Source: Nectonema munidae
Lineage: Eukaryota; Nematomorpha; Nectonematoida; Nectonematidae
Reading direction: 5' to 3'
Length of the DNA: 64,000 nucleotides
Assembly (NCBI GenBank): GCA_030549495.1
Contig: JAUIRK010000969.1
Location: 496,001-560,000 of the forward strand
Shown here: positions 23,917 through 32,474 of the stretch, one piece after another
Numbering within the stretch: the stretch's first letter is position 1
Layout of the letters: each line of letters begins with the position of its first letter
Notes under the pieces: model-generated
Seen by the model: the letters and a program-made list of their open reading frames with translations, nothing else
Told to the model about the DNA's origin: nothing
The model's database searches: none
Made by a program: the position numbers and the translations under genes

Positions 23917-24546
23917 GAGAGAAGAGAACTGAATGAGATAGGAGAGCTTAACAAGAGAAGAGGGCTTGAATGAAAGAAGAGAGCTTGAATGAGCTTGGGT
24001 AATGATTGAGTTTTAGCAGAGAAAGCGGAAGAGAAAAACAGAGGAGACAGAAAGAGAAATAGAATCACTGTGACAGAAGATGAGAAAATCTAGCGTATCA
24101 ACATGTGTGTGCTCAAAAATACTACAAAGAGAAGACACTATGATAAACATTGCAGACTTATTGTGTGCATATTGAAGCAATGGATTATTATATAGCTCTC
24201 ACGCATCGTCTGTAAAATATGTTCGATATGAAAAATGCGATCATCATACATGTTTTATAAACAAGAAGCAACTCTTACTTATAGAAATCTCAAAAAGTTA
24301 TATTATTCTGAGTGTTAGCGTGTAATAAAAGTACACAATAATTTGTTGACTGACGGGATATAACACTTTGCATATTTTTATTTTTTGGGTCATTAGAAAG
24401 AAATTTAAAAAATAATCAGAGTATAATTTCTAACCTAACCCTACTAAGATTAAGAGATTTTTTAGGCTTATTGTTAGGGTTAGATGTTATTTTTAAAATA
24501 TATTTTCAAAAAAAGTCACAAGAAATGAAATCTCTAAATAAATAAG

Positions 24547-24570
24547 GGTCAGGCTAAAGTAAGCCGCGGA
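24547..24570. repeat. 24-bp motif inverted at 32222-32245
   Basis: The block ending GGCTAAAGTAAGCCGCGGA matches the reverse complement of 32222-32245 at 22 of 24 positions. It resembles a transposon end. It may be two solo ends or one element 7.7 kb long that took in copy B. Confidence 0.6.
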
Positions 24571-24984
24571 CAAAAAGCAACATAAAATAAAAATTACTTG
24601 AAATAGCAATACAAAAATTTGAATATATACTAAACTCGAGTTTTTACATCCAAAAAAACAAATTATAGTAAAAAATTATTTAAAACTTTCACTCCATATG
24701 TCATTAAATTAAATTTAAAAAAATTTAGCAGTCATTTTAGAGAGTTTAATAAATAAATAAAATGTCTGTTTACCAAAAAAAAATAATAAAATTTTAAAAT
24801 TAAAAATTTCAATATTTTTTAAGTTTTAATTTTAAAAATAAAAAAATCGTTTTTCATATTCTTTGCCCTCTAATGCTTCAAATATTTAGATTTTTAAAAT
24901 TTTTTTAAATAAAACTTAATTTTAAGTTTTACTGTTGTTTTTTTATCAAATGAATCTTTTATACTTCATAAAAAAGTAAATCCT

Positions 24985-25120
24985 AAATGGGATAAGCATG
25001 GGTAAATAGGTTAGAGTGTAAGTTAAGGTTTCAGATGATCCTGGGTTTTATCTCTGTTAACTATTTTATACTTTGGCATCAATGGTACATTATCGCCTTG
25101 TTAATAAAAATACATTTAAC
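24985..25120 (+). mobile_element. tRNA-derived SINE, degraded
   Basis: Related to the SINEs at 22505 and 52478. The head carries GGTTAGAGTG (A-box-like) and TCCTGGGTTTTATCTC (B-box-like). The body has TCAATGGTACATTATCGCCT, then AATAAAAATACATTT. Confidence 0.6.
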
Positions 25121-25400
25121 TTAATCTTTTTTTCTAAATGAAGTCAAAATTATTCATTATTAAACTTATGTACATTATAAACACATGGAAAAAGAATGTA
25201 TAAGTGTAAATTTGGTGTCCTAAATTTGTGAGCTATCTTTTAAATCGAAATACGAATGGTGAGTTAGATATTAAATGTGGAGGAATTTTACGTTGATTTG
25301 AAAAAAATTGTTATTGCCTTCCTTGCAGAAATTCTCGAATGTTTCATGCGTGCAAATACACTTTTTCAGGTACAATTAATAAAAAATATTCTCGAGTGAT

Positions 25401-25911
25401 TTGGCTCAAGCTTGTGATCTTATTCATTCTAAGATTGAAGTTTTTTTAAAAAAAAAAGAAAATTTGGATTCAACTTTTCAAGAAATATATAAATATTCCA
25501 AAGTATTATTTAAGGGAAAATATAAAGAGTCGACAAAACAATTCTTACCAAAAAAATTGGTTGATTACTCATTAAATTTTTCTAATGTTGAACAAAATGG
25601 TTTTGACGATAAGCTTCGTTTAATAAGAATATTGTATAACCCTCTCGATTCTGTTATCAATGAAAAAACAAATAGTTTTCAAACTATATAATATAAATTT
25701 GTTTCAATCAGTTAACTGTTTGTTATCTAAATATCCTAATTTTTTGGATCTATATGAGCTAAAGCCAATTTTTGATTTGATTGATTCGAAGACAGACTTT
25801 AAACTTTTCTCATCTCAATGCGAAGTAGTTTTAAAATTGTATATACATTTATACTCAGCTTATAAAAATATTTTTTTAGGTAACAAAAAATTTTTTAAAA
25901 AGCAAACTTAA
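25401..25911 (+). pseudogene. possible hAT transposase fragment
   Basis: Two overlapping frames with transposase-like composition, one frame change at about 25665. The first contains QACDLIHSKIEVFLKKK and ends near FDDKLRLIRILYNPLDSVI. The second has LLSKYPNFLDLYELKPIFD. Similarity to DUF4371/ZMYM1-type hAT proteins is weak. It could also be the cargo of the element bounded by the 43-bp inverted repeats. Confidence 0.35.
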
Positions 25912-26474
25912 TATCTGATAGTTCAAAAATTATCGCATCAATGAAGCACCCTTAAAATTTTTTGCCTAACATGGCCATTGGGCAGAGGTATTGGCACTCA
26001 TTGTAACGAACTTTTTCGATGTTCAAAAACTTAAATAATAGGGAATTCATAAAAACAATTCATCTTTATTCTTCATTAATAACGAAATAAGTAGTGGTGT
26101 CGGCTCTAAAAAGAGCCTTGGTGTTATATATACAAGGTTTAATATAAACACGAGAAAAAAACAGAGAAATAGCAATATTGTGCAAGTGTCATGACTATTT
26201 GAGTGCTGACTCCTTGGGTCTATCCCTTTCTGGGAAACTTTCTGTGTTTTTATTAGCATTTAACGGTATTACGAAGCTGCCATTTGAACCGGATCCCCAA
26301 AAGTAATCACCGTTTGCTCTGAGAGTTTGCATCAGGTCCCATTGTACGCACATCCCGGCTTAGGTAACTTGTTTCATGCGAGCAGAGAATCTGAATATTT
26401 GAAGCATTGGAGGGCAAAGAATACGAAAAACGATTTATCTACAAGAATTTTTCTTTGGAGATGACGAATCAGAA

Positions 26475-26636
26475 ATGCCTCCAGCCTTTCTGGGTTTTCC
26501 ATCTAGAAGTTTGGGCGAGTGGTGGATAACAGCGTTTGATCCTACCTTCTACTCAATAGCGGCAACGCTTTTGTTAGTGGGTACTTTTCTTTGTCTTCTT
26601 CTCACTGGCACGAAAGATTTTCTAAATAAATCATGA
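26475..26636 (+). CDS. small single-pass membrane protein or last exon of an unrecognised host gene
   Basis: An open frame of 53 codons from ATG 26475 to TGA 26634-26636. It opens MPPAFLGFPSRSLGEWW and has one clear hydrophobic helix (about residues 28-44, AATLLLVGTFLCLLLTG) followed by TKDFLNKS. The frame is also open upstream for about 20 codons through FFFGDDESE, and an AG at about 26441-26442 could be a splice acceptor, so this may be a C-terminal exon instead of a complete micropeptide. Residue mix (W, D, P, F) is unlike translated AT-rich noise. It lies just outside the right arm of the 43-bp inverted repeat. Confidence 0.4.
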   Translation: MPPAFLGFPSRSLGEWWITAFDPTFYSIAATLLLVGTFLCLLLTGTKDFLNKS

Positions 26637-26639
26637 AGA

Positions 26640-27235
26640 AACCATAATTTTTTAACTAACCATTAAAAGAAACAATTTAAAAAACCTATAAAAAAAGCGC
26701 ATTAATTACATTTATTAGAAATTTCAAAGCTTGTATAAATGTTAGCCAAAATTATTTCAATTTCTTAATTAAAGGTTACTTTTGCAATATTTTCAAATCA
26801 GGAGTATTCTTTTAATAAAAAAAGATTTAATAACTGATTTTCAATAAAACGCTTTGTTTTGGGATTAGTTTTTGCAAAAATAATAGAGCTCTTCCAATTA
26901 TTATGCGGAATGTTATGAGGAAATGAACCCAAATATTCATATGTAATTACACGATACAAATCTTTATCAAACAATGGAGGATTTTAAAAATAATAAATTC
27001 TTCATTGATAATTATTCTCTTTTTAATTTTGAATATTTTTTAATGAATATCTAGTTTGGCATAAAATATTGAAGTATAAGCATGAAAAAATATTGTTATC
27101 ATCTATATTATAATATAGAAGCATTCTGATTGGTTGAAATATATTTTGTGTGTATTTTTATATGGTGTAATAGAAAAATAAACAGAAAAGGTACAAATAT
27201 TCTAAAAACTGACCACCATACCATATAACACTATT
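26640..27235. other. AT-rich noncoding stretch before the satellite
   Basis: No gene seen. Near 27105-27235 the sequence holds an inverted pair around TGTGTGTATTTTT and AAAATACACAC, which joins into the satellite and suggests a palindromic element border. Confidence 0.5.
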
Positions 27236-27830
27236 AGCAACTCAAAATACACACTACAAGAATCCTATGTTTCGAGCGTAGCCTAAACAAAAAAAACTAG
27301 CCGGTCCTGTGGTCGTTTTGAGCGAAGCGAATTTGAATTAGCAACTCAATATACACACTACCCAGAATCCTATGTTTCGAGCGTAGGATTCTGAAAAAAA
27401 ACTAGCCGCTCCCGTGGTCGTTTCGAGCGAACCGAATTTAAATTAGCAACTCAAAATACACACTACCCAGAATCCTATGTTTCGAGCGCAGGATTTTGAA
27501 AAAAAAACTAGCCGGTCCCTGGAAGGTCCCTGAGAATTTGAATTAGCAACTCAATATACACACTACCCAGAATCCTAAGTTTCGAGCGCAGCGAGAAACA
27601 CTGTTTCGAGCGAAGCGATAAACGACCACGGGACCGGCTAGTTTTTTTTCTTTAGGCTGCGCTCGAAACATAAGAGAGCGTAGCCTAAACAAAAAAAACT
27701 AGCCGGTCACGTGGTCGTTTCGAGCGAAGCGAATTTGAATTAGCAACTCAATATACACACTACCAAGAATCCTATCTTTCGAGCGAAGCGAGAAACGATC
27801 ACGGGACCGGCTAGTTTACAAATAATACAC
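27236..27830. repeat. satellite of about 105-bp units, five to six copies, partly inverted
   Basis: Units start at about 27236, 27341, 27445, 27546 and 27740, each with AGCAACTCAATATACACACT, then AGAATCCTATGTTTCGAGCG and a GGACCGGCTAG/CTAGCCGGTCC block. Between 27590 and 27740 part of a unit lies inverted, so CTAGCCGGTC and GACCGGCTAG face each other. The motif TTTCGAGCGAAGCGA recurs and is itself partly palindromic. Confidence 0.92.
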
Positions 27831-28564
27831 TACATTATGGAGAAAGTGTTGAAGGAAGTAAAATCTTTGAAGATAGATCATATGAGCAACTCAACGAATC
27901 TTCATCACTCATAAATTTATCCGTTGCATCACTACGTGAAAATCATTCACTATATTACTCGCATTGTTTTCATTATGCATAGAAATGTTTTTTGTACCAA
28001 AAGGTCAAAGTGGTCAGGTACGCAGGGGCGCACATCCGGGGGGCGACCGCCCCCCCCCCCCCCCCCCCCCCCCCCAGGGGGGGGGGGGGGGGCGAAATTG
28101 ACCTTCGCCCCCCCCCCCCCCAATAATTTTATATAAGTAAGAGTTGCTGCTTGTTTATAAAACATGTATGATGATCGCATAGAAGGAATGCAGACTTTCG
28201 AATCAATCAAACATCATTCCAAGCTGCTTTGAAATTCCTATCGCATTTTTCCCATCGAACATATTTTACAGACGATGCGTGAGAGCTATATAATAATAAT
28301 AATCCATTGCTTCAATATGCACACAATAAGTCAGCAATGTTTATCACAGTGTCTCCTCTTTATAGTATTTTTGGGCAAACACATGTTGATGATCCACTAG
28401 ATTTTCTCATCTTCTGTCACAGTGATTCTATTTCTCTTTCTCTCTCCTCTGTTTTTCACTTCCGCTTTCTCTGCTAAAACTCAATCATTCACTCAACTTC
28501 TCTTCTTTCATCCAAGCCCTCTTCTCTTGTTAAGCTCTCCTATCTCATTCAGCTTTCTTCTCTC

Positions 28565-28761
28565 CAGTGACGTAGCTAGGCTGAGGCATGAGGGGCCGTG
28601 CCCACACTCCTATGTACCGCATGGTGCCCCATGCATCTTATGCAATATCAGTTTTTGAAAATTTCTCCAATGAAAGGGTCAAGAATGTATAAATAATGTT
28701 CCGCAAGTTTTTTGTTTTAAAATTGTGCACTTCTATCAACTTTTTTTTGACTACACCACTG
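28565..28761. mobile_element. hAT MITE (CAGTGGTGTAGCCA family), inside copy B
   Basis: 197 bp, CAGTGACGTAGCTA to GACTACACCACTG. Flanks CTTCTCTC (28557-28564) and CTTCTGTC (28762-28769) match at 7 of 8. The plus-strand frame across its left border is noncoding. Confidence 0.88.
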
Positions 28762-29286
28762 CTTCTGTCTAATTTGCATTTAGAGTTTAATTATAATAGT
28801 TTTCAATCGTTACAATTTTATATCAATGAATATTGTTAGACTCGCGCTAAGAACTTTTTCAACAAAAGTCACTTAATCTTTATCACTACGTTTGCTACAT
28901 TTTGTAACATTTGAAAACTTTAATTTTTTCAAGTCAAGAAATTTTTTTCAATACTTATTTTGGAATGAATATTTTGACTATCTATTCAGTTTAAAAGCAA
29001 GAATACCCTATTTGCTTAATATTTGAGCAGAGATATTTTTATAATGTTCGATTCGACTAATTCGATATTCACGATTCGAAGTAACACTGTACATAATCAA
29101 ATCACTTTTTTTAAGAAAATTTGTTGATTATTATAATAAAAATATAATATCGAAACAAAATGTTTCAGTTGTTAAAAATGTACTTGATCTATTTATGACA
29201 GCTGTCAGAATTTTATTTGTAGACAGAAATATTCAAAAAAAACGCAATGATTTTCTTTTCTCGTATACTTTGATTTATGTTATTTT

Positions 29287-29574
29287 GGTCCTCGGACATT
29301 TCGCCCCATTATTTTCATAAGACAGTTCGCCTCATTATTTTCATAAGACATTTTGTTTCATGGACAATTCGCCCCGTTATTTTCATAAGACATTTTGTCT
29401 CATGGACAATTCTAAAAAATTAAGAGATAAATTGATTGATTTGAAATAATTTAATAGAGATAAAATAAACAAGAATATAAATTTTTTTAATTATTTTACA
29501 AATATAATAAGCAAAGATGGATGATACTAATTGCCTATGAGACAATTTGTCAGGGGGCGAAATGTCTGTCGACC
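29287..29574. mobile_element. MITE with ATTTCGCCCC ends and 42-bp repeats, inside copy B
   Basis: Inverted counterpart of 22907-23229. It runs from GGTCCTCGGACATTTCGCCC to GGGCGAAATGTCTGTCGACC. About three 42-bp-type units are present instead of four. The flanking GTTATTTT and GTTATTTA look like an 8-bp target duplication. Confidence 0.83.
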
Positions 29575-29789
29575 GTTATTTAAATAATTTTTTAATTATA
29601 AGGGCTAGCTACTTTAACGTTGGCTTTTACTGCTTATAAAAACTTGAAAATATCAAATAAACTCTCATTCTTTATGCCTCCTATTATTTTGAAATTATTC
29701 TGAGAACAGACGGTTCCATTTTAAAATAGTGAAAATTGCTTTATTAGTTTATTTTGTTTCCTTTCTCTCTTATGTTAATTATGTAGCAA

Positions 29790-29965
29790 ATTTTTTAATT
29801 TTGAGTGATGCAGTGGATGTATTTTCATTGACCAGGCACTGATGTACCGCTTATGTCAAACTATGAACAAATTTGTATCGATGAGGAATCGAATCCAGAG
29901 GCTTCCGTGCTATGTCCATCATCTCAACCAACCTGCCATGCCACCCATAGATAGAGTATGCTGTA
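29790..29965 (-). mobile_element. tRNA-derived SINE, inside copy B
   Basis: Inverted counterpart of the SINE at 22505-22680. GAATCGAATCC (reverse of the B-box-like head) and the GTATTTTCATTG tail motif are present. Confidence 0.72.
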
Positions 29966-30449
29966 GGGGATACGTCAAATTAGTTTTCAAAAAACTTAAG
30001 TTATGCACTAAAATTTTTTAGTTTTTGTTGAAGCTCTATAACTTTTTCTGATAGACTTTTTTTTCTTAAAAGTTATTATAAAAGGCAAATTATCATTGCA
30101 AAATGTTAACAGTTATTTTACTTTTTGTAGCTTGTATAATGAAATAATGCGATTTAAATTTTTTGTTTTATTTTTATTTGCACAATTATAACTTCGTTTT
30201 ATACCCTTGCCCCTGAATCAATCACATTTTTTCATATAAACATCACAGGTTGTCTAGTAGACTCTTTGCCTTTAGACTACATTCACTGATATAAAACTAT
30301 CTAACCTTCAGTTATTTGTTTTCTCTATGAATCAAATATCCTTTCATCAATTCCTGTAATGTGCCTGGTAGACTACTTCATTTTTCAAATGAAAAACCCT
30401 ATTCCACCCCCTAACATTTTTGGATTTTTTTAAACTAGTGTATATTCGA

Positions 30450-31060
30450 TGGTTGTAGGTAAAAATGCGCCCAATTAAAAAGTAGGAAAAAATGCCCCCT
30501 AATTTTTGATTTTCAGGATTTTATATAATTATATAAATATTTTTATTTGGTACCGTTTTGAAAGGCTAAATTCCTAAAATTTCTTAATCTATAGGGTTTT
30601 TTCTTTATAAAGTTCTTGAAAACAATAGCAAAGGTGCATATTTGTGGGAATGTGTTCTTAAAATCAGTTAAAATACAAATTATATTTAGAAAGTGTTCTG
30701 ATACACACAAAGTCCAAAAATATTTGCTTTTTTATAAAAAAAAATTTTTGTATTTAAAAAATTGTCGTATGCTGAGTTTTTTAGTTTACTTTAATTAAAT
30801 TTTAAATGTTTTAAATGAAAAGTTAACTTTTTTTTACAAAAAATCTTTATTTGACATATCTTTTTTAAAAATTTTAATTTATAATTTTTTGAAATTTTTT
30901 GTGTTGGGGCATTTTTTCCTAATTTAAATTGGGGCATTTTTACTGGGGGCATTTTTTCCTACTTTTTATTTGGAGCATTTTTTCTTACTTTTTAATTGGG
31001 GGCATTTTTTCCTACTTTTTAATTGAGGGCATTTTTTCCGGGGGCATTTTTTCTGCGAAC
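30450..31060. mobile_element. MULE-like MITE with tandemly repeated ends, inside copy B
   Basis: 611 bp, inverted counterpart of 21364-21985. The exact 9-bp duplication TATATTCGA lies at 30441-30449 and 31061-31069. The right array of GGGGCATTTTTTCCTACTTT-type units is longer than the left one, which has only one to two units, so array length differs between copies A and B. Confidence 0.87.
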
Positions 31061-31375
31061 TATATTCGATATGCAAATTTAATTAAAATATTTTCGCTGG
31101 AAGTATAGTATTTAAATTCACTAATTTTGTAAAAAAAAATATAATGTAGTCTTATAAATTTAGGACTTTAGGGTATGCACTGAATACACTCTATTTTAAA
31201 GGATATTTGGTCTCCTGTGGTATTTCCAGACTACTAATTTTGAAAATTGCAAGAAAAAAATTTCGCCCCCCCCCCCCAATAATTTTGAGGATATGCGCCC
31301 CTGCAGGTACGACTGGATTGGTAATTGCTACATGTAAATAAAATTTCGATATTATGTGAAACAAACGAATTTTTT

Positions 31376-32000
31376 TTAATTTAAAAGTAATTGGAAACAA
31401 TATCTTATTAAAGGTAAATGTGCTATATCATCAGGAGAGTTATATGGAGGAACAATAAACCTAAAGGGATACACAGAATGGAAGAAAGGGCATGCATAGT
31501 AAACATTTTTTACAAAAACGTTAATAGAATCATCGAAACAACATACTCTCTCATACTCAATATTATAATAAAAACTGAAATTATAAATTAATTCAATAGA
31601 AGTTAGTACACGAAGCATAGCAAAATTTTCATTATTAAAAAGTGCTATTGATACAAAGTGAAATAAGCAATTGCCATTACCTGTTGTCTTCAAAGGCACT
31701 AATGATTCATCAATATTATAATCTTCCAAAATAAATAAAGAGTTAAAATCAATACAATTATTATAAAAAGAAGGTAACTCAAGCGCAAAAACCTCTTTTC
31801 TTAAACACCTTTTCACATAAAAGAAAATTTTTTAGTTTTAATAAAATAGTAGAAAAAGAATTATTTTTAATTAAAAGAAAATATCTTTGAAACCCCTCTA
31901 AAGAGAAATCATAACCGAAACCCGAAATATTCATGCAGCATGCAGTACAATGAAAAGATATATTATTAGAGATAAAATAATTGGCCTGTTGCATTGACAA
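31376..32000 (-). pseudogene. OTU-like domain fragment, probably transposon-borne
   Basis: Minus-strand frames 32000-31779 and 31816-31376. The second contains VPLKTTGNGNCLFHFVSIAL followed by LRVLTSIELIYN, the layout of OTU-type cysteine-protease domains (G-x-G-N-C-L-F and a helical LR-x-E-L segment) carried by several invertebrate transposons. The first frame has a cysteine-rich CTACCMNISGFGYD segment upstream. One frame change joins them. No DDE domain is visible here, so which element it belongs to is unknown. It lies between copy B and the 32222-32245 end-like motif. Confidence 0.6.
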
Positions 32001-32474
32001 ATTTTCACAATCTACACTCTAGGTGATAAAACTTTTGACAAGTAGTGCAAAAAATCATATTTCTCCCATTCGGGTTATAATTCAAAGTATGACATTTTAG
32101 ATAGAAAAACTAGTAAAACTTACAATAATTTGAAAAAGAAAATTCTAGAAAAAATGGAAAATATTCTACCATTTTATGATATTAAAATGGCCCTCTTTTT
32201 TAACAAAAATCTGCGGCTTACTCCGCGGCTTATTTTAGCCTCACCGATATAAATCGACAACTTATAGAAGGACAACAATATAAAACGATGAGCCATTTAT
32301 AAACTTAAACGAATCAAGAAATTAAAATAAATTTCCTATTATCAAAGAATGATTGAAACTAGTCAATGTAGACCGGTTGTTGTTTATACCTTTGTTTTAT
32401 ATAAGCAAACGAATTGATAGGGGTTGAGCGATCAAATGATGTAAGCAACTTGCTTAGCAACTGGATATTGCATT

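Larger units (their letters stand above)
21137..24294 (-). mobile_element. composite hAT-ended element, copy A (truncated, inverted relative to copy B)
   Basis: Aligns in reverse along nearly its whole length with 28110-31303. The outer end at 21137 has a decayed terminal repeat (GGGGGCATCCTCA) followed by a long poly(G) tract, as in copy B. The inner end at about 24294 breaks off where copy B has its poly(C) tract and second terminal repeat, so one end is missing. It carries the same four nested insertions in the same order as copy B. No transposase is encoded, so the element is non-autonomous. Confidence 0.9.
24844..26436. mobile_element. unclassified element bounded by 43-bp inverted repeats
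   Basis: Arms 24844-24886 and 26394-26436 are reverse complements at 41 of 43 positions, and similarity continues inward for about 12 more bases. Inside lie a SINE (24985-25120) and two short frames (25401-25691, 25660-25911). Their text, QACDLIHSKIEVFLKKKENL and a D/F-rich segment, weakly resembles the middle of ZMYM1-like hAT transposases. No target duplication was recognised, so the superfamily is open. Confidence 0.6.
28023..31303 (+). mobile_element. composite hAT-ended element, copy B, whole, with perfect 8-bp target duplication
   Basis: 3281 bp. The left end CAGGGGCGCACATCC pairs with the right end GGATATGCGCCCCTG. Exact 8-bp duplications CAGGTACG lie at 28015-28022 and 31304-31311. 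Long C and G tracts sit just inside both ends. No transposase is encoded, so it must have been moved by a hAT transposase from elsewhere. Four other elements are nested in it: a hAT MITE (28565-28761), the ATTTCGCCCC MITE (29287-29574), a SINE (about 29790-29965, minus) and a MULE-like MITE (30450-31060). Copy A shares all four, so they were present before the copies separated. Confidence 0.93.

Noticed and set aside
23784-24068. Hydrophobic leucine/serine-rich protein (94 codons), with a mirror frame at 28422-28658
   Set aside because: Both are the same MITE and flanking repeat in the two composite copies; the frame is low-complexity (CTCTTCTCT) and not conserved as protein.
26047-26259. 70-codon minus-strand hydrophobic frame
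   Set aside because: No start context or homologue; it lies within the 43-bp inverted-repeat element and is probably incidental.
27924-28210. Frames on both strands with runs of proline and glycine
   Set aside because: They are simply translations of the poly(C)/poly(G) tract at the left end of composite element B.
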